In this document: positions 15,437 to 23,378 of the stretch, one piece after another | How the letters are laid out: each line of letters opens with the position of its first letter | Numbering within the stretch: the first letter of the stretch is position 1 | NCBI GenBank assembly: GCA_937888615.1 | Contig: CALABZ010000441.1 | Coordinates: 1-31,435, forward strand | Origin: an uncultured Lentisphaeria bacterium | GTDB taxonomy: Bacteria; Verrucomicrobiota; Lentisphaeria; Victivallales; Victivallaceae | Direction: 5' to 3' | DNA: 31,435 nt | Position numbers and translations under genes: made by a program | The notes under the pieces: generated by a model | Told to the model about the DNA's origin: nothing | The model's database searches: none | The model's input: the letters and a program-made list of their open reading frames with translations, nothing else

Positions 15437-16677
15437 TTCATGACCAGAAATGCGATGTGGCCGTGATCGGGGCCGGGGCCGCCGGGCTTGCGGCCGGGAC
15501 CGAATGCGCCGCCAACGGATTTCCCACCGTTGTCATCGACCGGGAAACATTGGCGGGCGGAATCCTGCGCCAGTGCATTCACAACGGTTTCGGGCTTCAA
15601 TATTTCAAGGAAGAACTGACCGGGCCGGAATATGCTACCCGGGTGGTGGACGCCGCCGTCGAAGCGGGCGTCGAACTCAAACTGAACACCACGGTTTCAA
15701 CGGTCGAACGGAACTCTGACGGGATGTTCGAATTGCTGCTGCTGTCGCCGGAGGACGGCGTGAGCCGGATTCAGGCGCGGGCGGTCATGCTGGCAATGGG
15801 ATGCCGGGAGCGCAATCGCGGCAATATCGCCACGCCGGGTACCCGTCCCGCCGGGATTTTCACGGCGGGGGCGGCGCAACGGTTGTTGAATATCGAAGGA
15901 ATGCTGCCGGGACGTCGCGCGGTGGTGGTGGGCTCGGGCGACATCGGGTTGATCATGGCGCGGCGGCTCACCTGGTGCGGGGTCGAGGTAAAGGCGGTGA
16001 TCGAAATCATGCCGTATCCCTCCGGGCTGACCCGCAACGTGGTCCAGTGCCTGCATGATTTCGACATCCCGTTATATCTTGAACACGCCGTCACCAATAT
16101 TTTCGGGCGCGAACGGGTGGAGGGCATCGAAGCGGCTCCGTTGAAAGACGGCGTACCGCAGTTGAATGAAAAGTTCGCCATTGACTGCGATACGATCCTT
16201 TTTTCGGTGGGACTGCTGCCGGAAAATGAATTGTCGCATCGGCTTGGGGTTGAAATCAACCCGGCCACTGGCGGTGCGGTTGTCGACGGCGACCTTCAGA
16301 CCACGGTGCCGGGCGTTTTCGCGGGGGGCAATGTCCTCCACGTCCACGATCTGGTCGATTTCGTGTCCGGCGAGGCGGGACGGGCGGCCCGCGGGATTAT
16401 CCGTTACCTGAAGGGTGAAGCGGCCCCGACCGGTTGCCGGGCGACGGCGGGCGCGAACCTGAAGTACGCGGTTCCGAATTATTTCGCGCCCGGTGTGAAA
16501 ACGGAATTTTCGTTCCGTCCGCTGATCGTCAGCGACCGCGCGGTCCTGCAGGCGGAACAGAACGGTTCTGTCATCTGGAGCAAGGATTTGAGATTTGTCC
16601 GTCCCGCCGAAATGCTGACCGTGGAACTGGAGGCAGGCGAGGGCGAATTACTTTTTAATTTACAGCACAAGGAGTAG
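15433..16677 (+). CDS. FAD/NAD(P)-dependent oxidoreductase, partner of the GlpA-like protein
   Basis: 414 residues. FAD motif GAGAAG (13-18), followed by the family signature AGGILRQCIHNGFG (41-54), AMGCRERNRGN, and a second dinucleotide motif GSGDIG (167-172) for NAD(P)H. The C-terminal part has VPGVFAGGNVLHVHDLVDFV, the usual FAD-contacting end. The likely role is to pass electrons from the GlpA-like subunit to NAD or another carrier, forming a heteromeric dehydrogenase with the DUF1667 protein (inference from conserved neighbourhood). I chose ATG 15433, overlapping the upstream TGA; the open frame extends further upstream only as a shadow of the previous gene. Confidence 0.87.
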   Translation: MIHDQKCDVAVIGAGAAGLAAGTECAANGFPTVVIDRETLAGGILRQCIHNGFGLQYFKEELTGPEYATRVVDAAVEAGVELKLNTTVSTVERNSDGMFELLLLSPEDGVSRIQARAVMLAMGCRERNRGNIATPGTRPAGIFTAGAAQRLLNIEGMLPGRRAVVVGSGDIGLIMARRLTWCGVEVKAVIEIMPYPSGLTRNVVQCLHDFDIPLYLEHAVTNIFGRERVEGIEAAPLKDGVPQLNEKFAIDCDTILFSVGLLPENELSHRLGVEINPATGGAVVDGDLQTTVPGVFAGGNVLHVHDLVDFVSGEAGRAARGIIRYLKGEAAPTGCRATAGANLKYAVPNYFAPGVKTEFSFRPLIVSDRAVLQAEQNGSVIWSKDLRFVRPAEMLTVELEAGEGELLFNLQHKE

Positions 16678-16680
16678 AAA

Positions 16681-17703
16681 ATGGCGGTTATCACAATCGT
16701 CGGAGCGGGTATGATGGGTTCGGCCATGAGCTGTCCGGCCCGCGACAACCAACACGAAGTACGCCTGGTCGGGACTCCGCTCGACCATGAAATCATTGAT
16801 TGCGCCGCGAAAGACGGCTTTCATATCACCATGAACCGGCAGTTGCCCGCCGGTATCCAATATTATCAGGTGAAGGATTTGGAACAGGCGCTGGCAGGGG
16901 CCGACCTGGTCATCAACGGCGTCAGCAGTTTCGGCGTGGAGTGGTTCGCCGAAACGGTACTGCCGGTACTGCCGCCGGTCCCGGTGCTGGCCGTGACCAA
17001 GGGGTTGATCAACAACCCGGACGGTTCGCTGTTGACCTATCCGCATTATTTCAAGGCGCGCCGCCCCGACCGTTCGTTCAACGCCATCGGCGGTCCGTGC
17101 ACGTCCTACGAATTGGCGGACCGTCACCAGACGATGGTTTATTTCTGCGGCGAGGATATCAGCGAACTCCAATGGATCAAGAGTCTGCTGGCGACGGCTT
17201 ACTATCACATCACCCCCAGTACCGACGTGCTCGGCGTGGAGGGATGCGTGGCGATGAAAAACGCATTCGCGGTGGCGGTGTCGATTGCCATCGGCCTGGC
17301 GGAGAAACTTGAGGGCGAAAACGCCTACATGTACAACCCGCAGGCGGCGCTATTTGGTCAGAGCCTGCGCGAAATGGCGCGGGTGGTGCGGTTGCTGGGC
17401 GGCAACGCCGACCTGGCGGCGGGTATTCCCGGCGCGGGCGATTTGTTTGTGACCATTTTCGGCGGGCGCACCCGCAAGCTCGGCTATTTGCTGGGCAAGG
17501 GCTACCGTTACAGCGAAGCCCGCGAGGAACTGAAGGGCATCACCCTCGAATCGGTGGTCATCATTACCCGGGTGGCGAATGCCCTGCGGATTCTGGCGCG
17601 GGCGGAAAAGGTGGACCTGCGCGACTTCGCGTTGCTGCTGCATCTGGACGATATTATCAACAACAACGCTCCGGCGGCGATCCCCTGGGAGGAACTGCAA
17701 TGA
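16681..17703 (+). CDS. GpsA-like NAD(P)-dependent glycerol-3-phosphate dehydrogenase
   Basis: 340 residues. N-terminal Rossmann motif GAGMMG (8-13), AVTKGLINNPDG with K107, FNAIGGPC (the GPS/A position), and the C-terminal helical domain with DVLGVEGCVAMKNAFAVAVSIAIGL, where K193 is the expected catalytic lysine, followed by GIPGAGDLFVT. It interconverts dihydroxyacetone phosphate and sn-glycerol 3-phosphate with NAD(P)H. It is somewhat divergent from housekeeping GpsA (for example CTSYELADR after GGP) and sits in a catabolic operon beside a flavin-linked dehydrogenase for the same metabolite, so a specialised role or a related substrate is possible. AAGGAG precedes the start by 6 bp; its stop overlaps the next start as ATGA. 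Confidence 0.85.
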   Translation: MAVITIVGAGMMGSAMSCPARDNQHEVRLVGTPLDHEIIDCAAKDGFHITMNRQLPAGIQYYQVKDLEQALAGADLVINGVSSFGVEWFAETVLPVLPPVPVLAVTKGLINNPDGSLLTYPHYFKARRPDRSFNAIGGPCTSYELADRHQTMVYFCGEDISELQWIKSLLATAYYHITPSTDVLGVEGCVAMKNAFAVAVSIAIGLAEKLEGENAYMYNPQAALFGQSLREMARVVRLLGGNADLAAGIPGAGDLFVTIFGGRTRKLGYLLGKGYRYSEAREELKGITLESVVIITRVANALRILARAEKVDLRDFALLLHLDDIINNNAPAAIPWEELQ

Positions 17704-18059
17704 CCAAGCAACTGATTTGCCTGTCGTGTCCGGTCGGCTGTCATCTTGAGGCCGAACAGGACGAAAAAGGAGCCTGGCGCATCACCGGCAACAAATGTCC
17801 GCGCGGCGTTGTCTACGCACAGAATGAGCTGACCGACCCGCGGCGGATCGTTACCGCGGTGGTGCGTTCGGATTCGGAATCGATGCCGTTTATTCCGGTG
17901 CGGACGGACCAGCCGTTGCCGCGCCGCCTGGCTTCGAAGCTCCTGAACGAACTGTACGAAATGAACGTGAAAACGCCGGTGAAATGCGGCGAAACCCTGA
18001 TTCGGGATTTCGACGGCACCGGAATCAATGTCATATTTTCCTGCAACTCCAATGAATGA
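17700..18059 (+). CDS. DUF1667 protein, small cysteine-rich subunit
   Basis: 119 residues. The N-terminal CLSCPVGC (C7, C10, C14) and C33 in GNKCPRG form a four-cysteine set that probably binds an iron-sulfur cluster or zinc. The family is known from anaerobes, almost always next to a GlpA-like FAD protein and an FAD/NAD oxidoreductase, exactly as here; its biochemical role is not established, but an electron-transfer subunit is plausible. The second half (KCGETLIRDFDGTGINVIFSCN) has two further cysteines. It overlaps the preceding gene by 4 bp. Confidence 0.88.
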   Translation: MTKQLICLSCPVGCHLEAEQDEKGAWRITGNKCPRGVVYAQNELTDPRRIVTAVVRSDSESMPFIPVRTDQPLPRRLASKLLNELYEMNVKTPVKCGETLIRDFDGTGINVIFSCNSNE

Positions 18060-18068
18060 GGCTGAACG

Positions 18069-18797
18069 ATGAGTGTGAAAATTGTCGCACACCGGGGCGA
18101 ATCGATCATGGCGCCCGAAAACACGCTGGAAGCGTTCGCGCTGGCATGGGCTCGCGGCGCCAGGGCGATCGAAGGGGACTTTCACCTGACGAAAGACGGG
18201 CATATCGTCTGCATGCATGACGCCAACACCCGCCGCACCACCGGCGTTGACGCTCCCATCTCGGAATTGACGCTGGCTGAAATCAAACGTTTCGATGCCG
18301 GTCTGTGGAAGGGCGAAGCGTGGCGTTACACCAGTGTGCCGACGTTGGACGAAGTGCTGGCGACCATGCCGGATTACGGCGAAATTTATATCGAACTGAA
18401 AAGCGTAGGGCCGATTGTCGGCGCGCTGAAATCGTGTTTCGCCCGCGCCGGGAAGCGCCCGGAACAGCTTACGTTCATTGCCTTCGACGAGGCGACCATT
18501 CGCGAAGTGAAGAAGTTATTTCCGGCTCACCGGGCGTATTGGCTGGCCGTATTGGGCGGCAAAGGGTTCACGCCGGAAGAGCTGGCGGCGAAGCTGGTCG
18601 AACTGGAAGTGGACGGGGTAGACCTCGGTTTCTGCGAAAAGGTGGACAAGAGTTATGTGGACGCCGTTCACGCGGCGGGCAAAACGTTTCATGTCTGGAC
18701 CGTGGATGCCGCTTACCGGGCCCGTTATGCGGTCGAAATCGGGGTTGATTCGATCACGACCAACCGGGCGGCGGCCATAACCGAGGAGATCCGTTGA
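18069..18797 (+). CDS. Glycerophosphodiester phosphodiesterase
   Basis: 242 residues, a single GDPD TIM-barrel domain without a signal peptide. It hydrolyses glycerophosphodiesters to sn-glycerol 3-phosphate and an alcohol in the cytoplasm. Visible active-site features are H8-R9 (AHRG), E17-N18 (ENT), metal ligands E35 and D37 in EGDFHLTKDG, and H50 in MHD. The C-terminal TFHVWTVDA and GVDSITTNRA segments are typical. As the phosphodiesterase it would supply the substrate for the dehydrogenases upstream, which is the best argument for the operon's function. Confidence 0.93.
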   Translation: MSVKIVAHRGESIMAPENTLEAFALAWARGARAIEGDFHLTKDGHIVCMHDANTRRTTGVDAPISELTLAEIKRFDAGLWKGEAWRYTSVPTLDEVLATMPDYGEIYIELKSVGPIVGALKSCFARAGKRPEQLTFIAFDEATIREVKKLFPAHRAYWLAVLGGKGFTPEELAAKLVELEVDGVDLGFCEKVDKSYVDAVHAAGKTFHVWTVDAAYRARYAVEIGVDSITTNRAAAITEEIR

Positions 18798-19357
18798 TGG
18801 ATTTGGTAAATGTCGCCCAGAAAATCCGCCTGCTGCGCCGTCAACAACAGTTAACGGTCGATCAACTGGCGGCGCGGAGCGGTTTGAGCAAAGGGTATAT
18901 TTCGCGGGTGGAGAATTTCCGCACCAAGGCCTCATTGCGGGCGCTGAATCTGGTGGCGGCGGCGCTGGGGGTGGAGCTGATTGAACTTTTCCGCAGTGAA
19001 AACGCTTCGCCCGAATACGTGTTCGGCAGGATCGACGATGGGGAATTCATCGACCGCAACCAGGGAACCGAGTACGGAATGAAATATTTCGCGTTGGCGT
19101 TCAACAAAACCGACCGCCGGATGAACCCGTTTTTCATCGAATACCGCCCGTGTGAGCACGAACGGGAGTTGATGCAGCACGACAGCCAGGAATTTTTCAT
19201 TGTGCTGGAGGGTGAACTCGACTACCGGATCGGCAGTACGGAGAACACTCGCCGGATGAAAAAAGGCGACACCGTTTATCTGGACGCCCGGATTCCGCAC
19301 GGCGCGGTGTTGCCGAAAGGGTGCGAATACGCTTCCGCCATGGCCATTTATTATTGA
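18797..19357 (+). CDS. XRE-family regulator with C-terminal cupin domain
   Basis: 186 residues. The N-terminal HTH is VAQKIRLLRRQQQLTVDQLA followed by ARSGLSKGYISRVE (about residues 6-40). The C-terminal cupin spans ~110-186 (ERELMQHDSQEFFIVLEGEL, KGDTVYLDARIPHGAV). Such proteins sense small molecules through the cupin. I chose ATG 18797, which overlaps the phosphodiesterase stop (TGATG) and has GAGGAG 8 bp upstream; a TTG three bases earlier is less likely. As the last gene of the operon it is a candidate local regulator. It converges on the next gene with only 9 bp between stops. Confidence 0.9.
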   Translation: MDLVNVAQKIRLLRRQQQLTVDQLAARSGLSKGYISRVENFRTKASLRALNLVAAALGVELIELFRSENASPEYVFGRIDDGEFIDRNQGTEYGMKYFALAFNKTDRRMNPFFIEYRPCEHERELMQHDSQEFFIVLEGELDYRIGSTENTRRMKKGDTVYLDARIPHGAVLPKGCEYASAMAIYY

Positions 19358-19366
19358 TTTATGATA

Positions 19367-20143
19367 CTATGCCAGGTCGTTGATGTTCCAGTGGAGGTTG
19401 TCGAGGACCGCCCGCATGGCGCGGATCGTGGGCTGGATCATGCCGTAGCGCGGATCGTAATGGTGAACCGCGAATAAAATGGAAGTGCCGAGAGTTGGGC
19501 CGAGAAAACGGTGCGGACGGCCGAATTTGCCGCTGCACAGGTGGATGAACGGCACTTTCAGTTTCCGTTTCAGGGTCATGGTGGTGCGGAACGCTTCGGC
19601 GAGTTCGTCCTCGGTATTAGCGGTGGTGACGATCTTGACCACGTCAGGGCCGCGCGACTCCAGTTCCAGCATGTGTTCGAGTACTTGTCCGGTGGTCAGC
19701 GGGCATTGCGTGTGGGAAGACATAACCACGTTCGTGCCTTTGGCATGAATCCGGGCGATCAATGCTTTCTGTTTCTCGATGGCCTTGGGATCATGGGTTA
19801 TTTCCATGGGGGAGGGGGCGTAAAGATCGCCCATCACGTCGATCATCGAGGCGCCGGCGTCGGCGGCGGCCAGCAGGATTTCCTGCCGTGCGTCATCGTC
19901 CAGGTTCTGTTGGCGGTCGTTGCGGTAAAAGCAGAACATGAAAGGGAGCGCCACGGAGTCGATCACGGATTTCAACGACTCGACGTTGCGGAATTCCGGT
20001 TTCAGGTCATAGAGTTCGATAGCGATGCCCTGCGCACCGTCGAATTCGGCATTTTTCGCCTCGGCGATGAGTTCCTGCGGGGTTTGTCCGGCCATGATGC
20101 CGGTGACCACCGGATACGGTTTGCCCAGAAATGAAAATTTCAT
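19367..20143 (-). CDS. Type I 3-dehydroquinate dehydratase-like aldolase-fold protein
   Basis: 258 residues. The pattern is that of type I dehydroquinases: a histidine in MSSHTQCPL (H144), the Schiff-base lysine in VVKIVTTAN (K170), and the closing GRPHRFLGPTLGTSILFA with the substrate-binding arginine R212. The usual D-x-E motif before the barrel centre reads IDVMGD, so the conserved glutamate is a methionine (M104), and the FTxR segment reads FCFYRNDRQ. The enzyme may therefore be a relative acting on another cyclitol or keto-acid rather than a biosynthetic AroD. It is the last gene of the operon that starts at 23194 and follows the previous gene by 22 bp. Confidence 0.8.
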   Translation of the reverse strand: MKFSFLGKPYPVVTGIMAGQTPQELIAEAKNAEFDGAQGIAIELYDLKPEFRNVESLKSVIDSVALPFMFCFYRNDRQQNLDDDARQEILLAAADAGASMIDVMGDLYAPSPMEITHDPKAIEKQKALIARIHAKGTNVVMSSHTQCPLTTGQVLEHMLELESRGPDVVKIVTTANTEDELAEAFRTTMTLKRKLKVPFIHLCSGKFGRPHRFLGPTLGTSILFAVHHYDPRYGMIQPTIRAMRAVLDNLHWNINDLA

Positions 20144-20165
20144 CGTTCTTCCCTTCGCATTATAG

Positions 20166-21143
20166 TTACAGATCAGACGCTGAATCTTTGACGGTCAACA
20201 CCACTTTGCCGATGTTCTCGCAGCGGCGCAGAACGCCATGCGCCTGTTCGGCTTCTTGAAGCGGGAATACCGCATGAATATTGGTGACCAGTTTTCGCGC
20301 GGTGAAAAGCGGCCATAGTTTTTCCTGAAGCGCCTGCAGAATGGCGCTTTTCTCCTCCGGGGTCCGGCTGCGCAGAGTGCTGCCGATCAGGCGGAGGCGT
20401 TTGCGCCAGACGGTTTCGAGGTTGATCGTCGTTTCACTGCCGCCCATCGTGGCGATCATGATCCAGCGGCCGCCGAAAACCATATGGCGGAAGCATTCGC
20501 CCATTAATTTACCGCCGATGCAGTCCAGCGCCACTGTCGGCGGATGGGCTTCGATAACCGGGCGTATATCCTCGGTGCGATAGTCCAGCACATAGTCGGC
20601 GCCGAGATTGCGGACGAACTCCGCCTTTTCCGGTGAATCGATGGTAGTGATGACCTCGGCTCCCATTTGTTTGGCGAACTGGATCGCCGCCAGGCCGACG
20701 CCGCTGGCACCCGCCTGCATGTAAAAGACATCGCCCGGCTTCATGCCGCCGGCTTCCATCTGAAGATTCAGGTAAACCGTACTCCAGACTTCCGGGAGTG
20801 AGGCGGCTTCGATCATCGACAGTCCTTCGGGGATCGGGATAACCATTCCGGCGGGGGCTGTGACCCGTTCCGAATAGCCGCCGCCGCCCAGCAGAGCGCA
20901 GACTTTATCGCCCGGTTTGACCGCGGCATCGGCGGGGGCTTCCAATACCACCCCGGCGACTTCAAGGCCGCACCATTGCGGCCAGCCTTCCGGGGAGGCG
21001 TAACAGCCGTCTTTCTGCATCAGGTCGGCGCGATTGACCGCCGCGGCGTGGACTTCGATCAGGACTTCGTCGGCTTTTCGGACGGGGTCCGGCATTTCGC
21101 GCCAGGCAAAATGTAAATTTTCGTCAAGAATCATGGCTCGCAT
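20166..21143 (-). CDS. Zinc-independent MDR oxidoreductase, quinone-oxidoreductase/PIG3-like
   Basis: 325 residues. An MDR-superfamily fold: the N-terminal catalytic domain has NRADLMQKDGCY and GLEVAGVV, and the Rossmann motif is AGASGVGLAAIQFAKQMGAEV. It lacks the cysteine and glutamate ligands of zinc-binding alcohol dehydrogenases and shows the quinone-reductase/PIG3-like LIGSTLRSRTPEEK. It likely reduces a quinone or enone with NADPH; the substrate is unknown. It starts 3 bp after the Gfo/Idh/MocA gene. Confidence 0.87.
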   Translation of the reverse strand: MRAMILDENLHFAWREMPDPVRKADEVLIEVHAAAVNRADLMQKDGCYASPEGWPQWCGLEVAGVVLEAPADAAVKPGDKVCALLGGGGYSERVTAPAGMVIPIPEGLSMIEAASLPEVWSTVYLNLQMEAGGMKPGDVFYMQAGASGVGLAAIQFAKQMGAEVITTIDSPEKAEFVRNLGADYVLDYRTEDIRPVIEAHPPTVALDCIGGKLMGECFRHMVFGGRWIMIATMGGSETTINLETVWRKRLRLIGSTLRSRTPEEKSAILQALQEKLWPLFTARKLVTNIHAVFPLQEAEQAHGVLRRCENIGKVVLTVKDSASDL

Positions 21144-21146
21144 GTT

Positions 21147-22169
21147 TTATGGTCTCCAGGTTGTGTATCCGGCGGCGGCCAGGAGAACCTTCTGCACCAG
21201 ATAATCGTGTTTGTAGTCGTAGGGGTTTTCCGCCTCGCCGCGAATGAGCTGTGCCAGGTGGAACAACTGCGCTTCGTAACGGTCGGCGATAACGCCGAAA
21301 TCCAGCGTATGGGTTCCGGCTTCGTATTCTTCGTTGCCCTCGCGCAATACCAATTGCATTTGCAGCGGCTGACCGTCGAAGCGTTCCAGTGGACAGAGTG
21401 TCACCGAGCCTTTGGTGCCGCAGAGCTTGAAACGGCGGCGTTCGAGTCCTCCGGTTTCGCGGCTGCAAGCCCGGAGCGCGATGGTCGCATGATGGTATTC
21501 CAAAACCGCCAGACAATTGTTTTTGATGGCGTCGGGATCGCCCGGCGCGGATTTCAGAAACGGGGTGACGTTCTGCGGAGCGCCCAGCATGGCGACGATG
21601 AAATCAATCAGGTGACAACCGAGGTTGAACATGATTCCGCCCGGGAATTTGCCGAGGTATTCCTGATAAGGTTCGCCGCCGTAATCGTGACTCATGTTCG
21701 CCTGGGCTTCGAAAATCTCGCCGAGCCAGCCCCGGCGTATCGCTTTTATACACCACTGGATCGCGGGGTTGCCACGGAACATATAGCCCATCTGGAACGA
21801 GAGGCCGCGTTCTTCACAGCCCCGGCGCAGTTTGGCGAAGCGTTCGAGCTCCTCGCCGCCGGGCTTGTCCATGTGGATCGCGAGATTGCGTTCCATACAG
21901 CGGAACGCGGTGGGGATGAGTTCAAGGTTCGGGGTTTCGACCGTCACCGCCTGGAGTCCGGGTGTGTTGAAAAGTTCCGCCTCGGTCATGAAGCGGAGTC
22001 CTTCGTAGTAGGTCAATTTACCATCGACGAACTTTGGTGTGGATGAGGTTTCGCGGTCATCGACTACGCCGACGATTTCGAATATTTCCGGCATTTTTTT
22101 CAGCGTCAGAATTTTGCCGGAGGCGTGTTCATGGCAAATGCCGATCTGCCCGATTTTAATCTTTTTCAT
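21147..22169 (-). CDS. Gfo/Idh/MocA-family oxidoreductase
   Basis: 340 residues. The N-terminal Rossmann domain begins KIGQIGICHEHASGKI rather than with GxGxxG, as in some sugar and cyclitol dehydrogenases of this family. The catalytic lysine is K102 in MDKPGG (the EKP motif with D for E), and H186 with D189 in GCHLIDF are the usual C-terminal active-site residues. It probably oxidises a sugar or cyclitol with NAD(P). The start overlaps the stop of the upstream epimerase by one base. Confidence 0.92.
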   Translation of the reverse strand: MKKIKIGQIGICHEHASGKILTLKKMPEIFEIVGVVDDRETSSTPKFVDGKLTYYEGLRFMTEAELFNTPGLQAVTVETPNLELIPTAFRCMERNLAIHMDKPGGEELERFAKLRRGCEERGLSFQMGYMFRGNPAIQWCIKAIRRGWLGEIFEAQANMSHDYGGEPYQEYLGKFPGGIMFNLGCHLIDFIVAMLGAPQNVTPFLKSAPGDPDAIKNNCLAVLEYHHATIALRACSRETGGLERRRFKLCGTKGSVTLCPLERFDGQPLQMQLVLREGNEEYEAGTHTLDFGVIADRYEAQLFHLAQLIRGEAENPYDYKHDYLVQKVLLAAAGYTTWRP

Positions 22170-23194
22170 CAGAAGTTCCTTCCTTTCAGGTATGCATCCA
22201 TCCGTTCCCAGACCGCGCTTGCGTCGGGCCAGACGGTATTTTTCGGTAGTGCGGTCAGTTCTTTTTCCAGCCCTTTCCGCAACGGCATGAAGTCCTGCTG
22301 TTTCAAACCGGTCACCCGCAGAACCTTGGAGTTGTCTACCACCCGCTGGAACAGCCTGTCATAAGCAAGCTGGTAGCGAGCGCCGGGGGAGCCTCCCATG
22401 ATATTCAGATAGTCTTCGGTATCGGCCGTCACGTAATTCAGGCCGATGATTTCCTTGTAGTATTCCGCGATTTCGCCCCAGGTGTGATGTTCGGCGGTGG
22501 CGAGGGTGAAGTGTTCACAGCAGGCCGCCGGGTTGAGAATCAACCGGGAGAACATTTCGGCCACATCTCCGGCCCAGCTCATGGTCGCCTGTACCGGGAG
22601 CGCTTCCTTCGGCACCACCACCGGCAGGCCACGCATCGCCCTGGCTACGACCACGGGGGCTTCCAGCGTGACCAGTTGGAAACGCCGTTTGGAATAAGTG
22701 ATGGCCGGTCGGACAATCGTCCAGTTGCGGTATTTCGAGCTGCGGAGAATGTCTTCCTGACGCGCTTTGAACAGGGAATAATCTTCGGTGGCCAGGAAAT
22801 CCCTGTCGGTCGAGGCGTCGAGCAGACGGGGTGTGTTTTCCGTGATCGGAATATCGCCGCCGTCATAAATACGGTAGGTGGACAGAAAAATATAATGTTC
22901 GGTGTTTTGGAGGAGGAGCTCGTATCGCTCCTTGAACTGCGTTGTGCCATAGAGCATGAAATCGACGATGACATCGAATCTTTCTTTCAGGATTTCCTTC
23001 AAAACCCCATCGTCCTTCGCGTTCGCATTCACATAGCTGACGCGCGGATAGTCCGACACGACATCGTCCAGGGACACTACCCGGACCTCATATCCCAACG
23101 AGGCAAGTTTGGGCACCAGATACACGCCCATGGCACCGGTGCCTCCGAGCACCAGAGCTTTTCGCCCGTTTGATTTGACTGCTGTACTGTTCAT
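22169..23194 (-). CDS. NAD-dependent epimerase/dehydratase-family protein (extended SDR)
   Basis: 341 residues, first gene of the four-gene operon. The nucleotide-binding motif is GGTGAMG (17-23), followed by an extended-SDR body: VIVDFMLYGT, YIFLSTYRIYDGG, and YSLFKARQEDIL, which supplies the tyrosine and lysine of the YxxxK-type site with a compact spacing. Sugar-nucleotide epimerases and related reductases share this fold; substrate unknown. It is divergent from the LacI regulator at 23379, which is the best candidate for controlling the operon. Confidence 0.88.
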   Translation of the reverse strand: MNSTAVKSNGRKALVLGGTGAMGVYLVPKLASLGYEVRVVSLDDVVSDYPRVSYVNANAKDDGVLKEILKERFDVIVDFMLYGTTQFKERYELLLQNTEHYIFLSTYRIYDGGDIPITENTPRLLDASTDRDFLATEDYSLFKARQEDILRSSKYRNWTIVRPAITYSKRRFQLVTLEAPVVVARAMRGLPVVVPKEALPVQATMSWAGDVAEMFSRLILNPAACCEHFTLATAEHHTWGEIAEYYKEIIGLNYVTADTEDYLNIMGGSPGARYQLAYDRLFQRVVDNSKVLRVTGLKQQDFMPLRKGLEKELTALPKNTVWPDASAVWERMDAYLKGRNF

Positions 23195-23244
23195 GATGGT
23201 TTTCCCTTTTCATTAATAGAACGCCTGTTGTGTGCTGTGATAAA

Positions 23245-23273
23245 ATTATACTGTCATTTCGCCGCCGCGGCAA
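23245..23273 (-). promoter_or_regulatory. Sigma70 promoter of the epimerase operon
   Basis: Minus strand: TTGCCG (23268-23273), 17 bp, perfect TATAAT (23245-23250). Confidence 0.65.
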
Positions 23274-23316
23274 CCCCTGTTCTCGACGAATCATGAAAAG
23301 ATCGATGAAAAAATCA

Positions 23317-23345
23317 TTGAATTTCAACAAGTATTGGGTTATATT
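23317..23345 (+). promoter_or_regulatory. Sigma70 promoter of the divergent LacI regulator
   Basis: TTGAAT (23317-23322), 17 bp, TATATT (23340-23345). The -35 box lies in a small near-palindrome TTGAATTTCAA (23317-23327). Together with the opposite promoter it fills the 184-bp divergent region; I see no clear LacI operator with a central CG. Confidence 0.6.
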
Positions 23346-23378
23346 GGAAATGAATCAATTTTTATGGAGGACTTTGCA

